Below are positions 43,636 to 54,200 of a stretch of 64,000 nucleotides of DNA, piece after piece; positions within the stretch are counted from its first letter, which is position 1; each line of letters starts with the position of its first letter. Made by a program: the position numbers and the translations under genes. This DNA comes from Bacteroides fragilis. GTDB lineage: Bacteria; Bacteroidota; Bacteroidia; Bacteroidales; Bacteroidaceae. The stretch lies in NCBI RefSeq assembly GCF_002849695.1, contig NZ_CP018937.1, positions 4,216,001 to 4,280,000 on the forward strand, given 5' to 3'. The notes beneath the pieces are model-generated. The model was not told the origin of the DNA. It did no database searches and saw only the letters and a list, made by a program, of their open reading frames with translations.

Positions 43636-45252
43636 TTATCTTGTCAGATTCGGATTCTTTTGAGAATCAGTATCGGGATATGGAAGGTACATCAGGCCGT
43701 CATTCCACACTTTATTCGGATATTCCACTGCTTCTTTCACCTTAACGCCATTACCGACTTCTACGTACTCGTTGGCCACTCTTTCCTCAAAAGTGTCCTT
43801 CAGCTTATTCATACGGAACTGATCTGCACGACGTGTGACGAGAGCCACCCAGTAACCTGCCACCTCCCAGCCATGTTCCTTATAAGCTGCTTCGGCAAGT
43901 TCATCAGCAGAAAGTCCATTCAGTGCTCCCAGTCCGGCACGCCCACGGACATCATTCAGACACTTAAATGCCAACTCATCTGTCTGACCCGTCCTGGCCT
44001 TGGCTTCCGCATACCACAACAAAACCTCCGAATAACGAATGATTCTATGCCGATGATCATTGCACATGTTCTGACTGGCCGGCTTTGTATAATCATACGG
44101 GGCATCAGTATTCACCTTTAACGCAGGATCCCAGTTTACGGAGAATATACTGAACATTGGGTGGTGTTCCGGAACGACGGGGGTACCATCCTCCTTTAAC
44201 TCCCACCAGTCAACCAAGGTTCCGTCTTTCAGACGAATCTTGGGATCATAGGTCGCATCTTTTCTCGGACCGTCAGGAAACTCCTTCCAGAAACGAATTT
44301 CCCCCCAAGCGTCTCCCCAGCCACCCAGCGATTCAAACTGGTTACAGGAGGTGAGTTCCGAATCCTGAGTCCAATCCACGAATGGAGAATAGTTTATACC
44401 GAGTACTGTTTCCAAGTTATAATTATTGCTCATAGCATACACATCTTTGTAATCCTTATCGAGCTTGTACTCATATTCACCTTTGTTCACCCCGTCAATG
44501 ACCTCCTTTGCCTTTTCAGCAGCCTTTGCATAGTATTCCGTTTTATTCATGGGCCAACCGGCCATAGCCATATATACTGCTGCCAAAGTTGACTTTACAG
44601 CTTGTCGGGTTACATACACGTTTACACCATTCATAAAGCGAGGAGCTGCACTATACACTGTAGGCAATATGGCCTCGGCTTCGGTCAGGTCCTGTATAAT
44701 TTGTCCATATACTTCTTCCACTGGTGTTAGGGGCTTGGTATAATCGTCATTAACATTGTCCAGATTCATCGGCAATGGTCCCCAAAGACGTACAAGAGTA
44801 AAATAAGCATATGCCCTCCAATACTTCGCTTGTCCCAAAGCAATATTTATTTCATCCTGCGTGGTAGGTGTTTTCGATGCCCCTTGTATGATTAAATTAG
44901 CAGCCTTTACAATAGCGTAGTGCATGTTCCATGCATCTTTCACTCCCTTATTATTATTTACTGCTGCAAATTTATCCATTTCAGCGGCCGGCTGCTTGTT
45001 ACTCCCCGGGTTAGTTGTTATATCATCCCCCTGCCACTGAGGTAATTGCATATTTGCATATATCTGAGAAGCATTAACCTTCTGATAAAGGGCATATACA
45101 CTCATGTTCAACTCATCCTGTGTTGAAAAAAAATTTTTAGGAGTCAGTGTACCTCTGGGATTCTCTGTTAAAAAATCACTACATGATGATAATAACAATG
45201 ATAAGGTAAGCATGCTGCCTACAATTATTCTAATATTCATAAAGTATTTCAT
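43636..45252 (-). CDS. SusD-like nutrient-binding lipoprotein
   Basis: Surface lipoprotein of 538 aa forming the lid of the SusC channel and binding an oligosaccharide. Lipobox LLLSSC, then the SusD opening SDFLTENPRGTLTPKNFF, a TPR-like helical core (AKYWRAYAYFTLVRLWGPLP), RIIRYSEVLLWYAEAKARTG and the closing block NDVRGRAGL...PYPDTDSQKNPNLTR. It follows the SusC gene by 8 bases. The ATG at 45240 is an equally good start. Specificity cannot be read directly; linked GH16 points to a beta-glucan or galactan type. Confidence 0.95.
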   Translation of the reverse strand: MKYFMNIRIIVGSMLTLSLLLSSCSDFLTENPRGTLTPKNFFSTQDELNMSVYALYQKVNASQIYANMQLPQWQGDDITTNPGSNKQPAAEMDKFAAVNNNKGVKDAWNMHYAIVKAANLIIQGASKTPTTQDEINIALGQAKYWRAYAYFTLVRLWGPLPMNLDNVNDDYTKPLTPVEEVYGQIIQDLTEAEAILPTVYSAAPRFMNGVNVYVTRQAVKSTLAAVYMAMAGWPMNKTEYYAKAAEKAKEVIDGVNKGEYEYKLDKDYKDVYAMSNNYNLETVLGINYSPFVDWTQDSELTSCNQFESLGGWGDAWGEIRFWKEFPDGPRKDATYDPKIRLKDGTLVDWWELKEDGTPVVPEHHPMFSIFSVNWDPALKVNTDAPYDYTKPASQNMCNDHRHRIIRYSEVLLWYAEAKARTGQTDELAFKCLNDVRGRAGLGALNGLSADELAEAAYKEHGWEVAGYWVALVTRRADQFRMNKLKDTFEERVANEYVEVGNGVKVKEAVEYPNKVWNDGLMYLPYPDTDSQKNPNLTR

Positions 45253-45260
45253 TTTTAGAT

Positions 45261-48257
45261 TTAAAAATTCATCCGGAGACCGAAAGTGAATGTTCTCGGG
45301 GACGGATAGGCACCCATATCAATACCTGCATCCACATCAACACTATTGTTTGAGAATGTGGTACCGGCAGGATCCATTCCTTTATACCCAGTTATCGTAA
45401 ATAGATTTTGACAACTAAAAGTAAGCCGCAAATCAGCAAAGCCCGTTGCCTTCTTGGGGAAGGTATATGAAAGGCTTATATTTTCCAGACGTAGAAAATC
45501 TGCGTTCTCCAACCATTTGGTTGAGACGGGCTGCAAATTATTGCCACCTGCGGTCAGACTCGGATAAATTGCTGACAAACCTACCTTGTCAAACCCCTTC
45601 AAATAAGCATCTGCCAAGGTCACGAAGCGGGAGTTTCCTTCAGCAGACGCCATTGTGTATCTTACAAGATTCAAACGTTTAGCTCCGAAAGAACTGTTAA
45701 AAAACAAGTTCAGATCCCAATTTTTGTAAGACAAAGAATTATTCCATCCCAAAGTAAAATCAGGAGTAGCCTTACCGATAGCTTTGCGGTCTCCACCATC
45801 TATCGTCTTATTGTCATCTACATCCTTGTAAGTATCATGTCCTTTTTCATCCAAACCGGTCCATTCATAACCCCAGAAAGTGCCAATAGCCTCACCCGGC
45901 TTGATGATAGTAGCATAATCGACCATACCGGAAGCCGGACTGGATCCGTTAATAAAATCATTCTCACCGCCGGAAAGACGTTCTACACGGTTCTTCAAAT
46001 AAGTGCCATTCAAGGTGGAGGACCATTGGAATTGATCATTCTGTATGATTCGGGCGGTCACGCTCAAATCAATACCACGATTACTGATCTCACCGTCATT
46101 CACCCAGAAAGAGTTACCGCCGACATATCCGGGGATACTTCTTTTGAGTAACGCATCAGTAGTGCGCTTGTAGAAATAGTCCACACTGAAATTCAATCTT
46201 CTGTCAAACAAAGAAAACTCCACCCCTAGGTCGAACTGTTTGGTCTTCTCCCACGTAAGGTCCGGAGTCGCTATGTCATTTGCCCAATAACCGGTAAAAT
46301 TACTGGTTGTCCCGAAATTGTATGCAGTAGCACTCATAAGCCCCATAGTCGCATAAGGACTGATGGCTTGACTACCCACAATACCATAGCTTGCGCGAAG
46401 TTTAATATCCTGAACCGTAGAAACGTTCTTCATAAAATCCTCATTGCTCAACGTCCAAGCTGCGGCAATAGAAGGGAAGCACCCCCATTTCTTCTTGGCG
46501 AAGCGAGAGGAGCCGTCGGCACGGAATGTGCCAGTCAACATATACCGATCTCTGTAATTATATATGACGCGGACGACTCCAGACATCAGCGCCCATTGGT
46601 TGTAACCGTTGTTTGCATCACGAGAGGAAGCCATACTCACATTCCACCAGCCCACACCTTCGGTCAGCAGGTTATTACCCGTTATACCAATAGTCCTGGT
46701 TTCGGACGAGGTCACTTCATATACGGCCGTAGCTGTTAAATGGTGGTCGTTCCAGGAACCTGTATATGTCAGATTGTTAGAGCTTTGCAACATCAGGCGG
46801 TAAATATCATTATTACCCATTCCACTCTTGGTACCTACCCTTTTAGAACTGAAACTATAGTTTTTCTCGTCATAATAGTCCACTCCATTGGTTGTTGTGA
46901 ATGTTAACCCTTTCATTACATCGAAACGTAAATCCACACGTCCGTTGAAAACGTTGGTCATTGTTTCTCCCGATTGTAACTTTAGGATACCAACCGGGTT
47001 GGAAGCTATGGAATTATAAGTATCGGTATTATAGTTCCCATTTTCGACCATCATTGCCATTGTCGGCGAATAATTCAAAGCAATCCATATCGGATTGTCC
47101 TTGCTTGATGCAAAAGAACCACCATGACGAATACCATGGGAAGCATTGACATCGGCCGTAATATGCAACCTGTCTGCAAGTTGTGAGGAGATGTTTACCT
47201 TAGCCTGATAACGTTCGTTCTTCGACTCAATGACCACACCTTCCTGACTCATATAATTGGCAGAAATATAATATTGGGTCTTCTCACTACCATTGGATAC
47301 AGCCAATTTATAATTTTGGGTAATCCCGGTCCGAAATACCTCATCCTGCCAGTCGATACCGGCTGAACCATTCTTATAGGATTGCATTTCCTCATCCGAA
47401 AAATCGATACCCTTGACCTCCTTCAATGCCAGAGCATAATCGTAAGATCCCAAAATGTCATATTTCTTATAAACATTGGAAATGCCCACTGATGCATCAA
47501 ACATAATTTCTCGCACACCAGCCTTACCACTTTTAGTGGTGATCAGAACAACCCCGTTCGAACCTCTGGAACCATATATGGCCGTAGATGAAGCATCCTT
47601 AAGAACCTGCATGGAACGGATATCCTCAGGATTGATACCATCCAAACCACTTTCCCGGACAATTCCATCGACCACATACAAAGGATCATTGCTTTTACTG
47701 ATAGAGTTCGCACCGCGGACACGAATCTTCACACTTCCGCCAGGGACACCACTGTTCTCTACATGAACACCACTGACACGCCCCTGAAGAGCATCTGCAA
47801 CCTGAGTTATCGGCTGATCTTTAAAATTCTTATTATCCAGTACGGCAACGGAACCTGCCATATCCGCTTTTCTTACCACACCATAGCCAATTACAACCAC
47901 TTCATCCAATATTTCAGTATCTTCCTTCAGAACAACATTCAAAGATCCCCCTGTCCAAGAAATCTCCTTAGCCTGATAACCTACATAAGAAATAACAATG
48001 GTATCCCCCTTTTTTACATTCTTCAAGGAAAAATCACCATCGAGCCCCGTAATAACACCGTTAGTTGTTCCTTTAGCCAACACGGATGCTCCGATAATAC
48101 TTTCACCATTGGAATCCTTGACAACCCCATGGCAGATATCATTCTGTTGTACAATTTGTCCCCCCGAAGAAGAGGGATCAGGGAACGCATAAACCTGCAT
48201 CCCACACAAAAGCGAAAGCGACAGAATTGCCCCCGCTGTTTTTTGAAGTGCATTCAT
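45261..48257 (-). CDS. SusC-like TonB-dependent outer-membrane transporter
   Basis: 998-aa outer-membrane barrel importing oligosaccharides with energy from TonB. Signal peptide, then a carboxypeptidase-D-like repeat (GVVKDSNGESIIGASVLAKG), a TonB-box/plug start (ILDEVVVIGYGVVRKADMAG), the plug block DPLYVVDGIV and GSRGSNGVVLITTK, and a 22-strand barrel ending RTFTFGLRMNF with C-terminal Phe. Length is typical. Transcribed before SusD. The region upstream holds remnants of glycosidase and catalase genes, so the promoter was brought close by deletions. Confidence 0.95.
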   Translation of the reverse strand: MNALQKTAGAILSLSLLCGMQVYAFPDPSSSGGQIVQQNDICHGVVKDSNGESIIGASVLAKGTTNGVITGLDGDFSLKNVKKGDTIVISYVGYQAKEISWTGGSLNVVLKEDTEILDEVVVIGYGVVRKADMAGSVAVLDNKNFKDQPITQVADALQGRVSGVHVENSGVPGGSVKIRVRGANSISKSNDPLYVVDGIVRESGLDGINPEDIRSMQVLKDASSTAIYGSRGSNGVVLITTKSGKAGVREIMFDASVGISNVYKKYDILGSYDYALALKEVKGIDFSDEEMQSYKNGSAGIDWQDEVFRTGITQNYKLAVSNGSEKTQYYISANYMSQEGVVIESKNERYQAKVNISSQLADRLHITADVNASHGIRHGGSFASSKDNPIWIALNYSPTMAMMVENGNYNTDTYNSIASNPVGILKLQSGETMTNVFNGRVDLRFDVMKGLTFTTTNGVDYYDEKNYSFSSKRVGTKSGMGNNDIYRLMLQSSNNLTYTGSWNDHHLTATAVYEVTSSETRTIGITGNNLLTEGVGWWNVSMASSRDANNGYNQWALMSGVVRVIYNYRDRYMLTGTFRADGSSRFAKKKWGCFPSIAAAWTLSNEDFMKNVSTVQDIKLRASYGIVGSQAISPYATMGLMSATAYNFGTTSNFTGYWANDIATPDLTWEKTKQFDLGVEFSLFDRRLNFSVDYFYKRTTDALLKRSIPGYVGGNSFWVNDGEISNRGIDLSVTARIIQNDQFQWSSTLNGTYLKNRVERLSGGENDFINGSSPASGMVDYATIIKPGEAIGTFWGYEWTGLDEKGHDTYKDVDDNKTIDGGDRKAIGKATPDFTLGWNNSLSYKNWDLNLFFNSSFGAKRLNLVRYTMASAEGNSRFVTLADAYLKGFDKVGLSAIYPSLTAGGNNLQPVSTKWLENADFLRLENISLSYTFPKKATGFADLRLTFSCQNLFTITGYKGMDPAGTTFSNNSVDVDAGIDMGAYPSPRTFTFGLRMNF

Positions 48258-48642
48258 AAGTTAATTAATTAAAAAAACGCTCTTAGGCATTACAAAATTT
48301 CAATACATAAATTACATTCTCCTATATTATATCTCCTTGGTTGACACATTAAAACTCTCAATAAGGAAATTTACATCCGTTGCATACTCCTTCTCCATAC
48401 GGTTAACTTCTTTGTCATTAATCGAAGCCATTACTTTTATATGAAGTCGTTTACCCGCCTCCGAGATACTGTGAGGGAAGCATCACAAGTTATGAAAAAG
48501 ACCTTTCCATTTATACAGCAAAATATGGCTGTCGCCTTTATTTAAGCAGAGTAAGAATCACCGATATCATCGTACAACATGACGGAGGTACTCTTGTCAG
48601 CACACCGATACTTACACCGAATGAATCAGTGTCACTGGCTAC

Positions 48643-48720
48643 TGTTTGACTGTTCTGGTTATGAGCTATCGGACAACTATTGGCAGCGGTCAGTTTATGA
48701 ACTTTATTATTTTCGTGCAT
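48643..48720 (-). pseudogene. Catalase N-terminal remnant
   Basis: The - strand ATG at 48720 begins MHENNKVHKLTAANSCPIAH followed by NQNSQT, which matches the start of clade-3 catalases (KKLTAANGxPIAxNQNSxT). Similarity ends after about 26 residues; the remaining 450 residues of a catalase are absent. Confidence 0.65.
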
Positions 48721-48849
48721 TATAATTCTAATATTTATTATTTCTACAAATATCCAACAATCACACAAGATAAAGCTTATCAATTCAGACCTCATGCTTA
48801 TCAATACGCACATCTATGAAAAGTAATTACAAACAACTTCCTTATTTAA

Positions 48850-49262
48850 TCAATACCACAAATGAGTAACTTTTGCACATTGTAAGTAGCCCATTTCTTG
48901 ATACAGACCACAGATATATCTTTTCGTATGTTTCAGAAATCCCGTGTTATCCCTCCTTATTTCCATACCAGGTATCTTCCGCAGCTACCACGGATAACCG
49001 CTCAACTCCCACTCGGCACAGACATAAGATACGGAACGAAGAATGCCCCTCCTCCCTTCCTCTCCAGCGATCCTTATATATTCCACCAGATTCTTATCTC
49101 CGGAAAATCCTATTTTCCAGGTTCAATCTCGTGGAGATTCCAAAAGATATAAGCCACCACGATATTAAACCCCATTCCTTTCATCATCTGCAAACGGTGG
49201 CGCCAATATTGGTGTGGAATATGGGTGTAATGACACATGTTATTTCCACTGACCAGCTTTAA
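48850..49262 (-). pseudogene. GH35 beta-galactosidase remnant
   Basis: On the - strand from about 49250 the text HYTHIPHQYWRHRLQMMKGM then AYIFWNLHEIEPGK is the GH35 N-terminal core. After a frameshift it goes on FSGDKNLVEYIRIAGEEG, then VCAEWELSGYPW, an in-frame TAG where the family has Trp, and LRKIPGMEIRRDN, HTKRYI. Only about 130 residues near the N-terminus are left; the catalytic Glu region is missing. It shows that the locus once encoded a beta-galactosidase next to its GH16 enzyme. Confidence 0.85.
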
Positions 49263-49285
49263 TATCGCCTTGCGACAAGTGATAT

Positions 49286-50140
49286 TTATTGATTGGTCGT
49301 ATCGGACTGTTTGTTATTGTTCAACGACACAACACGTACCCAATCGACCCACATCTCTCCCGGCAAATCTTCATCGTGAATTTCTCCCGGCCATGTCACC
49401 CTACCGTTCAAATCGCCTCCCAACGAGAAGTTCAGAATTATATTGAAAGTGTACTCACAAAACGGATACTGTAATTTCTCCTTATCCAAATATTGGTTCT
49501 CATATCTCCAGGTCTCTTTGCCGTCGACATAGAATACAAGTTCCTTTTCAGTCCGCTCCACTGCATATATATGATCCTCAGTCACATCAAAATTTTTGTC
49601 AGGATTCTTGTTGGTTACCCCCGCAGAACCGCTTTCTCCATTTATATAATAAGTATGTACCGTCTGATAGATCTGCATGGGAGTGCCTTGAACCCATTCC
49701 ATAAGATCTATTTCTCCCCCTCTGGGCCATTCCGGTGCTCCTATGGGCATTTGCCAGATTGCGGGAAATCCACCACGAACCAACCCTGTTAATCTAGCCT
49801 TAACCTCTAAACGGGTATCACAGGGAAAACCTATTTTGGAAAACACCCCACCATTTTTATAAATCCCATTATCTTTACAGGCTCTCAACTTCAAATAACC
49901 ATTTTCCACTCTTACATTTTCATACCCATCCACGGCCTTGAAATGCTGTGACCAGGCATTGTGGGCGTACGTGCAGAGTTTCCATACCGCCGTATCAGGT
50001 ACGACGGAACTCCCGTCAAAACCGTCTACAAATAAGACATTGTCCAATGTACTCGATCCGACTTTTACTTTTTCTCCAGCACATACATGGGTAGCAATTC
50101 CACCCGCAATAAATAGCAAATAATATAAGATTCGTCTCAT
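49286..50140 (-). CDS. GH16 endo-beta-glycanase, exported
   Basis: 284-aa retaining endo-hydrolase with signal peptide ending VCAGE; a Cys at residue 20 could also make it a lipoprotein (THVC). The catalytic motif is GEIDLMEW with nucleophile Glu143, Asp145 and acid/base Glu148, of the ExDxxE (beta-bulge) class that includes laminarinases, agarases, porphyranases and kappa-carrageenases. WKLCTYAHNAWSQHF near the N-terminus and WVDWVRVVSL at the end fit the jelly roll. A longer frame opens at 50194; Met at 50140 begins the signal peptide. It probably makes the first cuts in the polysaccharide imported by the SusC/D pair. Confidence 0.9.
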   Translation of the reverse strand: MRRILYYLLFIAGGIATHVCAGEKVKVGSSTLDNVLFVDGFDGSSVVPDTAVWKLCTYAHNAWSQHFKAVDGYENVRVENGYLKLRACKDNGIYKNGGVFSKIGFPCDTRLEVKARLTGLVRGGFPAIWQMPIGAPEWPRGGEIDLMEWVQGTPMQIYQTVHTYYINGESGSAGVTNKNPDKNFDVTEDHIYAVERTEKELVFYVDGKETWRYENQYLDKEKLQYPFCEYTFNIILNFSLGGDLNGRVTWPGEIHDEDLPGEMWVDWVRVVSLNNNKQSDTTNQ

Positions 50141-51234
50141 ATAATTATATTTTGAAAAGATTATAAACTCTATTTTTTCTATAAAGCATGTCACTTGTTA
50201 TTTTTCTCATCAGACTTTCGCAGCAGGACATCACCGTCATCCCAGTTCGAAGGCCATCCACCAAGGAGCACAGAAGAAAAAAACAAATAAAATTATTTTT
50301 CATACTTTTTTAAGTTCATATTTAAAACGTCCATCAACAAGAGACATCCAAATATCCACCCCCAAAACATCACAAAGAGTAAATAAAATCATATATATTA
50401 ATTTAGGATTATTTATGGATGCAAAGGAAATGTGCATAAATCCAAAAACAGTCAGAAATCATTTAAAAAAACTCCTATAACATCCAAAAACATAAAAAAA
50501 CGCTTCAATACAGAAGCGACAAAAATCTAACACTAATTCCATCCCCTACATATTGCTTTTGAAGAGATATTTTGTAGATATCAAGGACTCTCTGCTTAAG
50601 CTTACCGCTAATTAACACAGTATCACCAAACAACATCAATGAGATATCTGGACTAACCAACACCAGAAATAGGCAATAAAACACTCCTATTTCCCAAACC
50701 ATACTATACGCCAACAACCAATTAGTAAAACAGCATTATTCTACAGTCTACAAAAAACAATCAGGTTTACGATTCTTTAATAACGCTCTCTAATGATATC
50801 CTCAAAAAATATCATAGTTAATACCACCTACACGTTTTAAATTATCCTTAAATAAGATGCTGATACATCAAGAATGCTGAAAGCGGCCGAGCCGTCGTCA
50901 TCAGCATAACGCACGCCCATTCCTTTTATTTATGAGTCATATTCCCAGTAAAACAGCATGTAGTGTATAAAGAAAACTATGCCATCAACTTTAACAGCAG
51001 AATCTTGGCTGAAACTTTATCCAACATAAAAGAAACATACGTCTTCTTTTGCAAACTAATCCCCAATAGTTGATTCCTATAAATATTAGGTACAGAGAGA
51101 GAAAAATCATGTAGAAAGAATTATGCATTATCCAATACCATATTTTTTACTTAGTATAAAGAATTAATGAACATTTCTTATTCAAATGCTGTTTATAAAC
51201 AAAAAACGAACTTAAAATATCACAAAAAGTAAAA
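50141..51234. other. 1.1-kb gap upstream of HTCS with a remnant and terminator
   Basis: Very AT-rich. A - strand frame at 50505-50717 (70 codons, no family recognised) ends inside a perfect terminator stem, so it is likely the tail of a lost gene. Further on, a - strand frame at about 50844-50925 reads GMGVRYADDDGSAAFSILDV, another unassigned fragment. Otherwise nothing but the promoters of GH16 and the HTCS gene. Confidence 0.55.
50501..50518 (-). terminator. Orphan terminator
   Basis: CGCTTC/GAAGCG stem, 6-base loop, followed on the - strand by TTTTTTT. It has no intact gene before it; the 70-codon frame that ends in it is probably a gene relic. Confidence 0.72.
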
Positions 51235-54200
51235 ATGCACAGAACATTTACCCTATTTATAATATTGACATTTATCAATACATTCTCAATTTTAGGTCAT
51301 GACATAAACTACCAGTTTACGTCTATTTCCATTGCGGAAGGATTATCTCAGTCCACCGTTCAATCCATACTGTTAGATAAAAAAGGGAAATTATGGATAG
51401 GAACCAAAAATGGTTTGAACTTTTATACTGGACAAAATTTAAAAGTATTCAAAAAACTCTCCAACGACAGATATTCTTTACCCAATAATGACATTATACA
51501 TCTAACCCAGGATTCTCTTAATAATATATGGATATCCACCAGACAAGGTATGGTGACATATGATGAAAAACACGGAATTTTCATTCCCATTAACCAGAAT
51601 ATAATTTACTCCTCTTTATGTGTAAAAGGGGGAATACTTTTTGGAAGCGAGAATCGAATATACAAATATGACTATCAAAAGCGCTCTTTCAAATCTGTTT
51701 GTATCAACCCACAGGGGGATACAGACAATGATACTACAAAATATAGAGTACAGAGAATTATAGCCTTTTCTGAAAAGGAGGTACTAATTGCCACCAGAAG
51801 AGATGGGATATACATATTAAACCACCAGACTATGCAGCTACGACATTTTTTCTCTTGCTCAAACAATATTTTGCAAGGGGCATGTCTGTCTTCAAACGGA
51901 TGTATATATTTATCCTTCTGGGGAGAAGGACTATTTTGTTATGAAAGAACAGGAAAACTTATAAAACAGTATACAAGCGAAAACTCTGGATTAACAAACA
52001 ATTATGTATTGGATATAATAGAAAAAAAAGGATATCTATGGTTAGCCACTGATGGTGGGGGAATCAATCGTTTAAAACTGTCGAATGAAAAATTCTCGAA
52101 TTTTTACCATATTGCTGGAGATGAAAATTCACTCCCTGTAAACTCTATTACTATATTATACGAGGATGACAATGGATCTTTATGGGCTGGAAGTGTTAGA
52201 GGAGGAGTTTTCAACATCAAAGAAAGTTATATACGTACCTATAAGGACTCCCCCTTAGGATATATTAACGGATTGAGCGAGAAATCAGTGACGAGTTTTT
52301 ACGAAGAGCCTAATGGAAAACTGTGGATTGGTACGGACGGGGGTGGAATAAACCTGTATGATCCTCAGTCAGGAAGTTTCAAGCATTTCCCGTCTACTTA
52401 TGGAGATAAGGTGGTTTCTATAGCCCCAGTATCAGAAAAAGAACTAATGGTATCTGTTTACACAAAGGGAATTTTTTTATTCGAAAAGCATACGGGGCTT
52501 TATCGACCGTTTTTGATAAAAAACGACAGTATTAATTTCAGGCAGTGCTTTTACGGATATATTCCACGCGCCCATCGGGTGACAAACGATAAAATATATA
52601 TACTAAGCAAGGATATATGGGTATATGATATAAATAATAAAAAATTCTCTCCGATCAAAACTGATAAGAATTATCAACTGCCAACCTCAGTCATGGCATA
52701 TTCTGATGAAAGGATATCTCTGACAATGAGTGGGAACAAAGTATTCCAGATTACTAACAAAAATGACAGTATCAAACTTCTTTTCCAAATAGACAAAAAA
52801 GAAGTCATCACTGCAGTTGATTATGACGGGAAAAATAAAATATGGGTGGGAACAACAGCAGGAATGGGATATTACAACATAAAAGAAAGAAAATATTTTA
52901 AAATTGGGTCACAGCTATTCAGTGACATTACTGCGCTCCACTATGACCTATCTTCAGAGAGGATATGGATTTGTGCACAAAACCATCTGTTTTCCTATTG
53001 TATAAAAGAAAACAAGTTTATTCAATGGAACAGAAGCGACGGATTCCATCCCAATGAAATAATATTTACTTATCAACAACGGACTGAAAAAAATAATCGA
53101 TATCTTTATTTCGGCGGCATAGAAGGATTGGTCCGAATTAACACAAATACCCCGAACCCTAATGAGCCATACCCTGAAATAGAGCTATATAGTATAGAAC
53201 TAAACGGACAGCCACAAACATCCGAGATAGATATCCAAAATATAAAGATTCCATGGAAATATAATACACTGGTACTACGTATATATATTAAAAACAAAGA
53301 TATTTTCCAGCGCGTTCCATTCCGATACATCATAAACGGAGATGTTTATAAGAGTATTGAATCATATAATCCGATGCTGGAGCTGTCCAATTTGGCTCCA
53401 GGTAAATATCACATTGAAGTAGCATGTATGACAAAAGATGGAAACTATACCACCCCCATCCATCTCACAGATATCCATGTCACCCCACCATGGTATAAAA
53501 CGAACTGGTTTGTTGTATTATGTTGCATTTGCATCGCAGGGGGAGTCATTGCAGGAATGTTTATTTTTAATACAAGAAAAGAAATTAGAATACAAAAAAG
53601 ATTAAAAGAATACAGGCAATATCTTAATGAAAAGAAGATAGATTTCCTTATCCACATAAACCATGAATTACGTACTCCTTTGACATTAATTTATTCCCCG
53701 CTAAAACGCCTAATAGAAAAAAGTAGGTCACAAGACCTGCCTCAATATCTGATACCACAATTACAATCGATATTCAATCAAGCGCAACATATGAGGGAAA
53801 TAGTGGACATGGTGCTGGACTGGAATAGCCTAGAAGCAAGCTATAGTAAATTGAAAATACAAAGAAATAAATTAAATGAATGGCTAACCGACATTATCAA
53901 ATATTTTGCTGATGAAGCAAAAGAAAAAGGAATATATATAAAATTGCAACTAGACCCCAATATAGAGGAGGTATGGTTTGACAGACAAAAGTGCCATACT
54001 GTACTATCAAACTTGCTAATGAATGCACTGAAATTCAGCATGGCTGATAGTTGTATAACAGTATGCACACAAAGATTTGAAGACAAGTTCAGAATATCAG
54101 TTATAGATGAAGGAACCGGTATACAAGATTCGGATATGGCAAATCTTTTCACACGATTTTATAAAGGCAATCACAAGGAAAAAGGGAGTGGATTCGGATT

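Larger units (their letters stand above)
48258..49285. other. 1-kb gap of - strand gene remnants between GH16 and susC-like gene
   Basis: Besides the GH35 and catalase remnants listed separately, a - strand frame at about 48327-48480 reads EAGKRLHIKVMASINDKEVN and ends FNVSTKEI; just upstream another frame gives SVMLYDDIGDSYS followed by KGDSHILLYKW, which looks like the C-terminal LYEDDG-type segment of a glycosidase. All remnants have the direction of the locus. Confidence 0.6.

Noticed and set aside
47763..48272. 169-codon + strand frame opposite the start of the susC-like gene
   Set aside because: Antisense to the signal peptide and carboxypeptidase-like domain of a clear SusC; no independent support.
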